The notes under the pieces: model-generated | Told to the model about the DNA's origin: nothing | Databases searched by the model: none | What the model saw: the letters and a program-made list of their open reading frames with translations, nothing else | From: a virus | Strand: one strand, 5' to 3' | DNA: 38,568 nt | IMG/VR virus record: IMGVR_UViG_3300027763_000010 | Location: 1 to 38,568 of that record | Shown: one piece after another, positions 20,325-29,237 of the stretch | Numbering within the stretch: position 1 is the stretch's first letter | How the letters are laid out: each line of letters opens with the position of its first letter | Program-made: the position numbers and the translations under genes

Positions 20325-20686
20325 TGAGCTGCGCGGATCTAATAGGACACCTGTTTTTAGCCCGCGATGTGACGCATAGCGTGCATCTGAACACACGATC
20401 ATATGCGAAACATAAGGCTCTGGGTAAGTTTTATGAGAATATCATCGGTTTAGCCGACGATTTAGCCGAAGCCTACCAAGGCAGACACGGCCTAATCGGG
20501 CCGATTACGCTCCATTCAGCCAAGAAAACCAACAATGTGATTGAGTTTCTTGAAGATTCGCTGAAAGACGTTGAAGATATGCGGTATAAGGTCTGTGACA
20601 AGGACGATACGGCGATTCAGAACATTATCGACGGTATCGTGGACTTATACCTATCAACACTGTATAAATTGAAATTCCTAGCGTGA
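20324..20686 (+). CDS. DUF5856-like protein with Dps-type ferroxidase spacing
   Basis: The 120-residue product is all helical and starts at a TAATG overlap with the portal stop. HSVHLNTRSYAKHKALGKFY is followed by ENIIGLADDLAEAYQGR. His18, His30, Asp45 and Glu49 are spaced 12, 15 and 4 residues apart, the same spacing as the Dps iron ligands His51, His63, Asp78 and Glu82; the fifth Dps ligand (Asp67) would fall on Gly34. It belongs to the phage DUF5856 type. A ferritin-like four-helix fold is thus likely, but iron binding or DNA protection by this protein is inference. Being beside the portal it may be packaged or may guard DNA in the cell. Confidence 0.82.
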   Translation: MSCADLIGHLFLARDVTHSVHLNTRSYAKHKALGKFYENIIGLADDLAEAYQGRHGLIGPITLHSAKKTNNVIEFLEDSLKDVEDMRYKVCDKDDTAIQNIIDGIVDLYLSTLYKLKFLA

Positions 20687-20693
20687 GGAAATC

Positions 20694-20963
20694 ATGGCAT
20701 ATGCTCTAAATCTTACGGCCACTTCGCAAGTTAAAATAGGGCTTGCCAAGGTTAAAGGCGTTTTCGTCTCTAGCGGCACAACACCGACCATTGCAATCTA
20801 TGACTCGGCTACGGCTTCGACCTCAGATCCTGTTGTTGTATCCACTTTTACGAGCGCAGTTCCAAACAATTATCTGTTTGCGCCTGAAGGTGTCACGTTA
20901 AGCAAGGGTCTTTATGTTGTCTTAGGCGGCACAAATCCGAATGTGACGATCTTCTACGAGTGA
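20694..20963 (+). CDS. Small beta-rich structural-type protein (89 aa)
   Basis: The product is Thr/Val/Ser-rich and looks like a compact beta sandwich: LNLTATSQVKIGLAKVKGVF, PTIAIYDSATAST, then LSKGLYVVLGGTNPNVTIFY. Such proteins beside capsid or fibre genes are often minor virion parts. TGAGGA lies just before the ATG. It directly precedes the large fibre gene, with 5 bases between. No specific family. Confidence 0.75.
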   Translation: MAYALNLTATSQVKIGLAKVKGVFVSSGTTPTIAIYDSATASTSDPVVVSTFTSAVPNNYLFAPEGVTLSKGLYVVLGGTNPNVTIFYE

Positions 20964-20968
20964 CCTAA

Positions 20969-23680
20969 ATGGCCTTTATTTATAATCTTAGTGACACATG
21001 GAATGATGCTGCAACTACATGGAACGGCATTAAATTAGCCGTTACCAACACAGGTTCGTCCGCGTCGTCTAATCTGCTTAATTTGACCGTTACAGGGGCC
21101 ACAACGGCCTCTTTTGTCGTTGATAAGAGCGGTAATTTAGCCCTAAACGGCACTGTCAATAAGGTTACAATAACAGCTCCGGCGACGGCAGCTACCCTTA
21201 CCCTAGCTGATAACTCAACATTCATCACTTCTGGGGCGTATAGTTCAACTTTTACCTTCTCCGGCACGACCACGCTGACGTTCCCAACCAGCGGCACGGT
21301 CACAGCGCTTGGTAACACGACAACAGGCTCCGGCGCTATCGTATTGGCGACCAGCCCGTCACTTACAACGCCTGCGCTTGGTATTCCATCAGCAATTACG
21401 CTGACAAATGCGACTGGTCTGCCGATCTCGACAGGTCTGACCGGCACAGGAACAGGAGTTCTTACCGCGCTTGCGGTAAATGTTGGCTCTGCGGGCGCGT
21501 TTGTTACGTTTAATGGCGCGCTTGGCACGCCTTCTAGCGGTAATTTGACTAATTGCACAGGTATTACACCAAGCAATATTGGTGGTCTTGGGACAGGCGT
21601 AGCGACATGGCTTGCAACGCCATCTAGCGCCAATTTAGCGGCTGCGGTCACTGATGAGACTGGTAGCGGATCCTTAGTCTTTGCAACCAGCCCAACACTT
21701 GTCACTCCTGCACTTGGGACGCCATCCTCGGCGACACTGACAAATGCGACGGGATTACCTATTAGCACAGGCGTTAGCGGCCTTGGGACAGGTGTTGCGA
21801 CGTTCTTGGCGACGCCATCATCGGCGAATCTTGCATCGGCTGTCACGGATGAAACGGGATCTGGGCCTCTAGTCTTCGCAAGCAGCCCGACATTTACCTC
21901 ACAAGTCACGTTTGGCACGGCTAGTTCGACACGCGGATCGCTTGTTCTCGCTAATACAACTGCCAATACGGTCACGCTGCAATCCTCGAATAGCACCGCA
22001 GCGGCTTACACGCTGACGTTGCCAGCGGCTGCACCTATTAACGGTTATTATCTTCAGACCGACAATCTTGGTGTCCTATCTTGGGCGGCAGGTGGTGGCG
22101 GTGGTGGTGGCTCTCCTGGCGGTTCAAATACGCAGGTTCAGTTTAATGACGCGGCTACTTTTGGCGGCGCAGCGGCATTTACTTACGACAAAACGACTTA
22201 CACATTAGGTCTTGGTGTCGCGTCTACAACGACCGGCACGTTTAAGCTGTATAATTCAGCCAGCGCTAACGCCACATCTATACAAGCAGGCAATGCTACG
22301 GCAGCGGTTACTTACACGCTGCCAACCGCCGCCCCTGCATCTAATGGCTATGCGCTGACATCAACGACTGCGGGCGTTCTTTCTTGGTCTAATATCGCTG
22401 GTATAACGGTTGGAACGACCACTATTTCCAGCGGCACGTCTGGCCGCGTTCTTTACGATAATGCTGGCGTTGTTGGTGAATATCCAACAAGCGCAACGAC
22501 TGTTGCAAGTAGCGTTGTATTAAGAGACGCTAATGTTAACATAACATCAAATGCTTTTTTTGCAGGAACAACAAGCACAGCGGCTACTGGTGGAACAATA
22601 ACATTAACCGCAGCTTCTACACCAGTTAATGTCGTTACGGGGTCTGGTGGTGAAACATTCACGCTTCCTGACGCAACTACATTGCCATTAGGCGCAATAT
22701 TTTCATTCAATAATAATCAGACTAGCGGAACTATCGTTGTAAAGAATACTAGCGCAACGACAATTGCGACGTTCCAATCGGGTGCTTACGGAACAATTGT
22801 ATTAATTGCTAACGGGACATCTTCGGGAACGTGGGAACCTCATTTCCAAGCGCCAGCTAATGTAAGCTGGTCAACAAATACATTAGATTATCCAGGCTCA
22901 ATTACCTCTGCGACGTGGAACGGTGTTGCGGTTGCTGTAAATCGTGGCGGCACGGGGCTGACCAGTGGCACGTCAGGCGGTGTTTTATACTACAGCGCGA
23001 CTGGCACGCTTGCATCTTCTGCGGCATTAGCGGCTAGTTCTATTGTCCTTGGCGGCGGTGCAGGCGCAGCGCCAGCTACGACCACGACAGGCACGGGTGT
23101 TGTTACGGCTATTGGCAATGCTGTTAATACGGCAGGCGGTCTGTTAGCTCCTGCGGCAGCTCTCACGGCTAATGCTCTTGTGATCGGCGGTGGGTCAGGC
23201 ACTGGCCCATCTACGACAACGACCGGCACAGGTATCCTAACCTTCTTAGGCACGCCATCATCAGCTAACTTAGCCACGGCTGTTACCGACGAGACAGGTT
23301 CAGGCTCTCTGGTGTTTGGCACATCGCCAACACTGAGCAACCCAACCGTTACCAATTACGTTGAGACTTACTACAACATTGGCACGGTCACATCGTCAAC
23401 GACGATCAATCTTGCCAATGGCACGTTCCAGAACTTGACACTGACATCGGCTACGGCTCTAACGGTCACAATGCCGACAGCCACCGCAGGTAAATCTTTC
23501 ATTCTGATCGTTCGTCAGCCTGCCTCTGGCACGGCTACAACGGTGACATTTACCAGCGTCAAATGGCCTGCAAGCACCGCTCCGACGATCACGGCTACAC
23601 TTAGCCGCGCTGACATTATCTCGTTCTTCTCAGACGGCACGAACTGGTATGGCTCGGCTGTCCAAAACTTCGCACCGTAA
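20969..23680 (+). CDS. Large repetitive tail fibre protein
   Basis: The 903-residue protein is rich in Thr, Ser, Ala and Gly and made of short beta repeats. Units of the form TPSSANLAxAVTDETGSGxL followed by VFxTSPTL occur near residues 217-245, 281-309 and 761-789. LTNATGLPISTG occurs twice, near residues 147 and 261. A poly-Gly linker (AGGGGGGGSPGGSN) at about 373-386 separates two halves. The C-terminal 100 residues (TAGKSFILIVRQPAS, RADIISFFSDGTNWY) form the non-repeat knob typical of such fibres. It probably forms a trimeric fibre for host binding. Its stop overlaps the next ATG (TAATG). Confidence 0.88.
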   Translation: MAFIYNLSDTWNDAATTWNGIKLAVTNTGSSASSNLLNLTVTGATTASFVVDKSGNLALNGTVNKVTITAPATAATLTLADNSTFITSGAYSSTFTFSGTTTLTFPTSGTVTALGNTTTGSGAIVLATSPSLTTPALGIPSAITLTNATGLPISTGLTGTGTGVLTALAVNVGSAGAFVTFNGALGTPSSGNLTNCTGITPSNIGGLGTGVATWLATPSSANLAAAVTDETGSGSLVFATSPTLVTPALGTPSSATLTNATGLPISTGVSGLGTGVATFLATPSSANLASAVTDETGSGPLVFASSPTFTSQVTFGTASSTRGSLVLANTTANTVTLQSSNSTAAAYTLTLPAAAPINGYYLQTDNLGVLSWAAGGGGGGGSPGGSNTQVQFNDAATFGGAAAFTYDKTTYTLGLGVASTTTGTFKLYNSASANATSIQAGNATAAVTYTLPTAAPASNGYALTSTTAGVLSWSNIAGITVGTTTISSGTSGRVLYDNAGVVGEYPTSATTVASSVVLRDANVNITSNAFFAGTTSTAATGGTITLTAASTPVNVVTGSGGETFTLPDATTLPLGAIFSFNNNQTSGTIVVKNTSATTIATFQSGAYGTIVLIANGTSSGTWEPHFQAPANVSWSTNTLDYPGSITSATWNGVAVAVNRGGTGLTSGTSGGVLYYSATGTLASSAALAASSIVLGGGAGAAPATTTTGTGVVTAIGNAVNTAGGLLAPAAALTANALVIGGGSGTGPSTTTTGTGILTFLGTPSSANLATAVTDETGSGSLVFGTSPTLSNPTVTNYVETYYNIGTVTSSTTINLANGTFQNLTLTSATALTVTMPTATAGKSFILIVRQPASGTATTVTFTSVKWPASTAPTITATLSRADIISFFSDGTNWYGSAVQNFAP

Positions 23681-26145
23681 TGTTTTCATCTAAAGATCTT
23701 TTCTTCACACCAACATCTGGCGCTTACACGGTCAGTAAAAGTCTACGTTTTCGTTCAAGCGCGACGGCGTATTTAAACAGAACGCCCGCTTCCAATGGAA
23801 ACACGAGTAAATTTACGTTTTCTTGTTGGGTTAAAAGAGGAACTATTGGTTCTGGAATAGCGTCACCTTTGTTTGGGGCTTATAACGGAACTGTAAGTAA
23901 CGCCACTGACGATGCTATTTTAATTAATGGCGATACTTTTACAATATGGAGCAAAGGTGGCGTAACTGGGTCTGGCGGTTGGTATAGAAACACTACAGCC
24001 GTTTTGCGAGATCCAAGTGCTTGGTATCATTTGCAAGTATATTTTGATACTTCGCAGAGCACTGATGCAACAAAATTGCGTATGTATATTAATGGTGTTG
24101 AGCAAACAGCTTATTCGGCAGCGGGAACTATTGCTGGATTTAACTATTTGAATACAACAAATCCGCAAAGAATTGGACAAGATAACGGATCTGGGGGCCC
24201 ATTTTATTTAGATGGCTACTTAGCCGAAGTAAATTTCATTGACGGCCAAGCATTAACGCCAAGCTCATTCGGCGCATACGATACAAACGGCGTCTGGCAA
24301 CCTATTGCTTATACTGGCTCTTACAGCGGAACCAACAGTTTTTATTTAAAGTTTACAACTGTCGGCGCGACATCGGGCAGCAATACAGGCTACGGCCAAG
24401 ACTTTTCTGGTAACGGAAACTACTGGACGACGAATAACTTCGGCACCACGTCCACGGCCACAACATACGACTCGATGCTGGACTCGCCAACTAATGCGGC
24501 TGGCGACATCGGGAATTATCCTGTATTAAACCCGATTAACGGGAACAGCGGGACATTTTCAGCGGCTAACTTACAATTTGTTGGGCCTACTAATTGGTCG
24601 TGCGTTCCATCTACCATATTAATTCCATCTACAGGGAAATGGTTTGTAGCCGCGACGCTTACGGGATCGGCTTCTGGTAATACAAGTGGCGGCGAATACG
24701 CTTATCTTGGTGTAGCACCACCAACTGTATCTAAAACGGCAGCATACAATAGCGCTTTAGGTTTATGGGTCGGCGATACTGGATGGGTGTATAATTTTAG
24801 CGCTACAGGCAGCAATTCAGGTAGCAGTTTCAGTGTTAATAATGAAGTATTGGTTGCTGTAGATAGAGACGCCAACACATACGCAATTTATAAGAATGGG
24901 TCATCGGTAGCTACTGGAACTATTGGAACTACATCTGGCGCAGACTTAATGTTTGTGTATGGGTCGTATTCCTCGTCATTTGGTCAGATGGCTATAAATT
25001 TTGGTCAGCGACCACTAGCTAATGCTGCACCATCCGGCTTCTCTGCGCTAAACACCCAGAATCTGACCACACCGACGATCACCAACGGCGCGCAGAATAT
25101 GGCGGCGGTGACTTATACGGGTAATGGAACGGCGAGCACGTCAATTACGGCGTCAAGCACAAATAGTGGAAATAACCCTAATAGCACAACATTTCAGCCA
25201 GACCTCGTATGGATCAAATCACGGTCGGCTGCGACAAATAATAACTTGTTTGACAGCGTTAGGACAGCGACAAATTATCTTATTTCAAACACTACGGCGG
25301 CTAATGCGACTAATGCCAATACACTAACCGCTTTTAATAGCAATGGGTTTACACTTGGAACAGATGCTTCTTCAATAGGCGTTAACGTAAACGCAGCTAC
25401 TTATGTGGCTTGGGAATGGTTAGCTAATGGTTCTTCAACTACAAGCGGCACCGGCACCGGCGGAATAACTAGCGTAAGCTATTCGGTTAACCAAACTGCC
25501 GGATTTAGTATGGTTTATTACACTGGATCTGGCACAAATGGCACCGTCACACACGGGCTTAGCACCGCTCCTAATTTGATAATAGGCAAAAAACGAAGTT
25601 CTACGGGCAGTTGGCAAGTGTATCATTCTGGTATTAGCGGAATGGCTGGCGGTTATATAATTATTAATGGGACTAGCGGTTTTACTAGCGGCACGTCTAC
25701 AATTTGGAATAACACCGCGCCAAATGGAACTACGTTTAGTTTAGGAACTGACACTGATTTGAACGCCAGCGGCGCAACAAACGTGGCGTATTGTTGGACG
25801 CCTATTAGCGGGTTCAGTTCCTTTGGCAGCTACACGGGCAATGGTTCGGCAGACGGCGTATTTGTATACACGGGATTTAGACCTCGTTATTTATTTATGA
25901 AGAGAACTGACAGCAGCGGAACAAGTTGGTGGCAAGTCGATACTTCTTGCAATCCTTATAATGTCGCCAGTGGCGGTTTAACATTAAATACATCAGACGC
26001 CGAAAGTTCCGGCAACACTTGGTGCGATTTCTTATCAAATGGATTTAAAATAAGAACCTCATCAGTAGGCGTAAACGCTTCTGGCGGCACTTATATATAC
26101 GCAGCCTTTGCCGAAAATCCCTTTAAAATCAGTAGGGCACGATAA
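23680..26145 (+). CDS. Tail protein with LamG-like lectin, SPRY-like and DUF7483-like regions
   Basis: The 821-residue protein has a concanavalin-type LamG region at about residues 20-215 (FTFSCWVKRG, WYHLQVYFDT, RMYINGVEQ, YLDGYLAEVNFIDGQALTPS). A SPRY-like segment follows at about 310-455 (LGLWVGDTGWVYNF, VAVDRDANTYAIYKNG, AINFGQRPLANAAP). The C-terminal part has repeated TYVAWEWLANG and NVAYCWTPISGFSSFGSYTG and SGGTYIYAAFAENPFK segments seen in phage host-binding proteins annotated DUF7483. It likely binds surface glycans. Base composition is more AT-rich than its neighbours (many ATT, AAT and TTA codons), suggesting acquisition from elsewhere. Confidence 0.85.
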   Translation: MFSSKDLFFTPTSGAYTVSKSLRFRSSATAYLNRTPASNGNTSKFTFSCWVKRGTIGSGIASPLFGAYNGTVSNATDDAILINGDTFTIWSKGGVTGSGGWYRNTTAVLRDPSAWYHLQVYFDTSQSTDATKLRMYINGVEQTAYSAAGTIAGFNYLNTTNPQRIGQDNGSGGPFYLDGYLAEVNFIDGQALTPSSFGAYDTNGVWQPIAYTGSYSGTNSFYLKFTTVGATSGSNTGYGQDFSGNGNYWTTNNFGTTSTATTYDSMLDSPTNAAGDIGNYPVLNPINGNSGTFSAANLQFVGPTNWSCVPSTILIPSTGKWFVAATLTGSASGNTSGGEYAYLGVAPPTVSKTAAYNSALGLWVGDTGWVYNFSATGSNSGSSFSVNNEVLVAVDRDANTYAIYKNGSSVATGTIGTTSGADLMFVYGSYSSSFGQMAINFGQRPLANAAPSGFSALNTQNLTTPTITNGAQNMAAVTYTGNGTASTSITASSTNSGNNPNSTTFQPDLVWIKSRSAATNNNLFDSVRTATNYLISNTTAANATNANTLTAFNSNGFTLGTDASSIGVNVNAATYVAWEWLANGSSTTSGTGTGGITSVSYSVNQTAGFSMVYYTGSGTNGTVTHGLSTAPNLIIGKKRSSTGSWQVYHSGISGMAGGYIIINGTSGFTSGTSTIWNNTAPNGTTFSLGTDTDLNASGATNVAYCWTPISGFSSFGSYTGNGSADGVFVYTGFRPRYLFMKRTDSSGTSWWQVDTSCNPYNVASGGLTLNTSDAESSGNTWCDFLSNGFKIRTSSVGVNASGGTYIYAAFAENPFKISRAR

Positions 26146-26627
26146 TGTTTTTACTTGACGGACGCACACTTCAACTGGACACGCCATTTGAGGCTAATGG
26201 CACTCAATACCCTGCGAACTGGCTGCGGCTGGCAAGTCCAGAAGACCGCGCGGCAATTGGCATTACGGAAGTCGTTGAACAGCCACGGCCTGACGACCGC
26301 TTCTATTGGGTCAGTGGGCCAGATAATAATGGCGACTACACTGCCATCCCTAAAGATCTAGCAACCCTCAAAACTACTTGGACAGCTCAGTTCAAGCAGA
26401 CGGCCTGGTCAATGCTTTCAGGATCCGACTGGATGATCGTCCGTAAGTCTGAAGATGGCACCGCCGTTCCGGCTGACTGGACATCCTATCGTGAAGCTGT
26501 GCGGACAACCTGCCAGTTAGCAATCACAGATCTGGAAGCAACCACAGATATTAATGCGTTCATTGCGTCAGTAACGAGCGTTCAATGGCCCGTCAATCCT
26601 GTTGACGTTCCACCCACTCAAGAGTAA
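26145..26627 (+). CDS. Tail fibre assembly chaperone-like protein
   Basis: The 160-residue product has an N-terminal ligand-like beta part (MFLLDGRTLQLDTPFEANGT) and a C-terminal helical part with SDWMIVRKSEDGTAVPADWT followed by SYREAVRTT. The WMIxRxxEDGxxVPxxWxxYRxxVR motif is the usual C-terminus of tail fibre assembly proteins. It follows the two fibre genes with a TAATG overlap, as expected for a chaperone that folds or attaches them. Confidence 0.82.
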   Translation: MFLLDGRTLQLDTPFEANGTQYPANWLRLASPEDRAAIGITEVVEQPRPDDRFYWVSGPDNNGDYTAIPKDLATLKTTWTAQFKQTAWSMLSGSDWMIVRKSEDGTAVPADWTSYREAVRTTCQLAITDLEATTDINAFIASVTSVQWPVNPVDVPPTQE

Positions 26628-26643
26628 TAATACCCGTTACCGA

Positions 26644-26659
26644 CTAGCCGGATAGCTAG
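26644..26659 (+). other. Short hairpin before the scaffold gene
   Basis: CTAGC (26644-26648) pairs with GCTAG (26655-26659) around CGGATA, 6 bases before the AGGAGG ribosome site of the scaffold gene. There is no T-run, so it is more likely a small RNA structure affecting translation than a terminator. Confidence 0.35.
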
Positions 26660-26675
26660 GAAGATAGGAGGTCGC

Positions 26676-27458
26676 GTGAGCGACGAGGATCTCGCTACAG
26701 CGGAGATAAGCACCGCGCCCGAGTTGGAAGCTACGGTGGCCCCAACGACTGAGGAAAATAAGCCGGAAGAACAACCGCTCGAAAAGATGTTCACTCAAAA
26801 AGAGTTGGACGCTCTGATCGACAAGCGGTTTCGCAAAGAGAAGCTGAATGCGGCTAAAGCAGCCCAAGAGTTAGCTCAACTTCAGGCAGAATTGCAGGCT
26901 AAAGCTGCGACTCCGCCAGCGCCAGATGACTTTGAGAACGCTCAAGCCTATGCGGAAGCACTGGCAGAGCAAAAAGCTCAACAGCTTCTAGCGCGAAGAG
27001 AAGCAGAGCGACAACAAACGGCTGTTCTTGAGGCATATCAAGAGCGTGAGGAAGATGCTCGGAGTAAGTATGATGACTTTGAACAAGTTGCATACAACCC
27101 AAATCTACCAATAACGAACGATATGGCTCGGGTGATTCAAGAATCTGAGATTGGCCCTGAAGTGATTTATCACCTCGGATCCAACCCAAAAGAAGCTTAT
27201 CGCATAGCCAACTTACCGCCGATCTTGCAAGCAAGAGAAATTGGGAAGCTCGAGGTTAAATTGACCGCAGAGCCACCAACTAAACGCACTTCAACTGCGC
27301 CAGCTCCGCTTGCTCCTGTTACAACTACTCGGTCAAGCTCCGGCCCAAGATATGATACGACAGACCCTAGGTCTACAAAGTCGATGTCAACATCAGAATG
27401 GATTGAAGCCGACAGGTTGCGACAGATCAAGAAGTTGGAAGCGCAAAACCGTAGGTAA
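26676..27458 (+). CDS. Scaffolding protein
   Basis: The 260-residue protein starts at GTG 26676 behind a strong AGGAGG. It has an acidic start (ELEATVAPTTEENKPEEQPL), a long Gln/Ala/Glu coiled coil at about 45-135 (AAKAAQELAQLQAELQAKAA, AYAEALAEQKAQQLLARREA), a short ordered part, and a Pro/Ser/Thr-rich linker before a basic helical C-terminus (ADRLRQIKKLEAQNRR). That is the layout of P22-like scaffolds, whose basic C-terminal helix docks onto the coat protein. It lies directly before the coat gene. Confidence 0.88.
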   Translation: MSDEDLATAEISTAPELEATVAPTTEENKPEEQPLEKMFTQKELDALIDKRFRKEKLNAAKAAQELAQLQAELQAKAATPPAPDDFENAQAYAEALAEQKAQQLLARREAERQQTAVLEAYQEREEDARSKYDDFEQVAYNPNLPITNDMARVIQESEIGPEVIYHLGSNPKEAYRIANLPPILQAREIGKLEVKLTAEPPTKRTSTAPAPLAPVTTTRSSSGPRYDTTDPRSTKSMSTSEWIEADRLRQIKKLEAQNRR

Positions 27459-27465
27459 TTAAATC

Positions 27466-28662
27466 ATGTCTAACTCGATTTTAACAATCGACATGATTAC
27501 TCGCAAGGCTCTTGAGATCCTTGAGAATAGTCTTGTCCTCACACGCACTGTAAACCGTCAGTATGACGACTCTTTCGCTGTAGAAGGCGCTAAGATCGGC
27601 TCGACCCTCCGCATCCGTCTTCCTGACCGTGCATTGGTCACGGACGGCGCTGCCCTTCAGGTTCAGGACGACAACGAGCAATACACCACGCTCACTGTTT
27701 CCAGCCAGAAGCACATCGGCGTGAACTTCACGACCGCCGAACTCACGATGCAGTTGGACGACTTCGCTGAACGTGTTCTGAAGCCTCGTATTTCGCAGCT
27801 CGCGTCTTCTATCGACGCCGACGTTGCAAACAGCTTCAAATACATTGGCAACTCGGTCGGCACCCCAGGCACAACGCCTGCTACGTCGCTCGTCCTGTTG
27901 CAAGCTCAGCAAAAGCTCAACGAGAACGCTGCGGTCATGCAGCCTCGCTATGCCACTGTTAACCCAGCCGCTAACGCTGCGTTGATCGAAGGCATGAAAG
28001 GTCTGTTCAACCCTGTTTCAGCTATCTCGAAGCAGTTCAAGAACGGTATGTTTGGTGAAGGCATCCTCGGCTACGACGAGCTGAATATGTCTCAGTCAAT
28101 CAAACAGTTCACGACCGGCTCACGCGCTGGCACCGTAACTGTTAGCACGACTGTCACGGCTGAAGGCTCAACCAGCATCGTTCTGACGGGTCTTGGCTCG
28201 ACGATCATCAAAGCTGGCGACGTGTTCACCATCGGTAGCGTCTTCGCTGTCAACCCACAGACCCGTGAGTCAACCGGCTCGCTGTATCAGTTCGTTGCTC
28301 TTGCTGACGTTACGGCGTCAACAACCGCTACGGTCACTGTTCCTGCGATGTATTCGGCTTCTCAGGCTCTCGCTACGGTTGACGCTCTGCCGGTTTCCGG
28401 CGCGGCTGTCACGTTCCTCGGCGCTGCTTCTACGCAGTATCCACAGAACTTGATCTATCATCGTGACGCGATCAGCTTCGCCACCGCCGACCTTCTGCTT
28501 CCGCAGGGCGTCGATATGGCTAGCCGTCAGGTTCACAATGGCATTTCGCTCCGCGTTGTTCGTCAATACGACATCAACAACGACCGTCTGCCTTGCCGTA
28601 TTGACGTGCTCTATGGCTACAGCGTGATTCGTCCGCAGATGGCCGTTCGCCTTTGGGGCTAA
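27466..28662 (+). CDS. Major capsid protein, P22 coat-like
   Basis: The 398-residue protein resembles P22 gp5: MSNSILTIDMITRKALEILE followed by NSLVLTRTVNRQYDDSF forms the N-arm. GSTLRIRLPDR and HIGVNFTTAELTMQLDDFAE belong to the HK97-fold core, and the C-terminal part has FATADLLLPQGVDMASRQVH and LYGYSVIRPQMAVRL. A beta-rich insertion at about residues 215-325 (TVTVSTTVTAEGSTSIVL, ITIGS-like strands) is where the P22 I-domain sits. Codon use is biased and GC-rich compared with nearby fibres, as expected for a highly expressed gene. A terminator hairpin follows. Confidence 0.93.
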   Translation: MSNSILTIDMITRKALEILENSLVLTRTVNRQYDDSFAVEGAKIGSTLRIRLPDRALVTDGAALQVQDDNEQYTTLTVSSQKHIGVNFTTAELTMQLDDFAERVLKPRISQLASSIDADVANSFKYIGNSVGTPGTTPATSLVLLQAQQKLNENAAVMQPRYATVNPAANAALIEGMKGLFNPVSAISKQFKNGMFGEGILGYDELNMSQSIKQFTTGSRAGTVTVSTTVTAEGSTSIVLTGLGSTIIKAGDVFTIGSVFAVNPQTRESTGSLYQFVALADVTASTTATVTVPAMYSASQALATVDALPVSGAAVTFLGAASTQYPQNLIYHRDAISFATADLLLPQGVDMASRQVHNGISLRVVRQYDINNDRLPCRIDVLYGYSVIRPQMAVRLWG

Positions 28663-28667
28663 TTAGG

Positions 28668-28691
28668 TGGGCCTTTAGGCCCATCTTTTTT
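28668..28691 (+). terminator. Terminator after the coat gene
   Basis: TGGGCCT (28668-28674) pairs with AGGCCCA (28677-28683), followed by TCTTTTTT. A second T-run occurs just before the GGAG ribosome site of the next gene, so some read-through must feed downstream genes. Confidence 0.9.
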
Positions 28692-28715
28692 CCTATCTTT
28701 TTTGGAGTTTAACCC

Positions 28716-29195
28716 ATGACAACTACTCAGAACGCGGCTTATCCGCTTGAGACGTTTGGCCCTTACGGCGCTATTCCGCAGGGCACTGGCGGCTATCAAT
28801 TTTCGGCAGGTGATCGCGGCGAACCATTGCTCCGCGCACAGGCAGCTTCGGCTGATCTGACCGGCGCAACTGTTACGATTACGGCGGCTAATCTTTCCGC
28901 TGGTATCGTGACGATTGATTCTGGCGGAACAGACGCTGGCACCTACACGTTCCCAACAGGCGCGTTGATCGACGCCGCTTTCCCAAGCGTCGCTGTCAAC
29001 ACTAGCTTTGACGTTAGCTTTATCAACATTGGCGACAATGCTGCTAACGACGTGACGTTTGGCGCTGGCACGGGCAACAGCATCGTAGGCAGCGCGGTTC
29101 TTATCGACAACGCTACGACGACAAATGCCTCATCGGCTATCTTCCGTTTCCGTAAAACAGGCACGGCTGCATACTCGATCTACCGCATCGCATAA
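28716..29195 (+). CDS. Decoration or head-fibre-like protein (159 aa)
   Basis: The product begins MTTTQNAAYPLETFGPYGAI, then GYQFSAGDRGEPLLR and a series of short beta strands (GATVTITAANLSAGIVTIDS, TSFDVSFINIGDNAANDVTF), ending in RFRKTGTAAYSIYRIA. Proteins of this type directly after a coat gene are often capsid decoration or head-fibre proteins. It has its own ribosome site (GGAG) and is bounded by terminator hairpins on both sides, suggesting a tuned, high level of expression. Function is inferred from position and fold type. Confidence 0.78.
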   Translation: MTTTQNAAYPLETFGPYGAIPQGTGGYQFSAGDRGEPLLRAQAASADLTGATVTITAANLSAGIVTIDSGGTDAGTYTFPTGALIDAAFPSVAVNTSFDVSFINIGDNAANDVTFGAGTGNSIVGSAVLIDNATTTNASSAIFRFRKTGTAAYSIYRIA

Positions 29196-29200
29196 CTAGG

Positions 29201-29224
29201 GTGGGCGCAAGCCCACTCTTTTTT
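29201..29224 (+). terminator. Terminator with GNRA tetraloop after the decoration-like gene
   Basis: GTGGGC (29201-29206) pairs with GCCCAC (29211-29216) around GCAA, followed by TCTTTTTT. It is an intrinsic terminator 14 bases before the start codon of the next gene. Confidence 0.9.
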
Positions 29225-29237
29225 AGAGGACATCTCC

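Noticed and set aside
20980-21996. Long antisense open frame (338 codons) on the minus strand of the fibre gene
   Set aside because: It is Val/Pro/Ala-rich in the way a reverse reading of Thr/Ser/Ala repeats produces, has no family features, and lies wholly opposite a well-supported fibre gene.
20969-26145. Diversity-generating retroelement in the fibre region
   Set aside because: No reverse transcriptase frame and no template/variable repeat pair was seen anywhere in the window.
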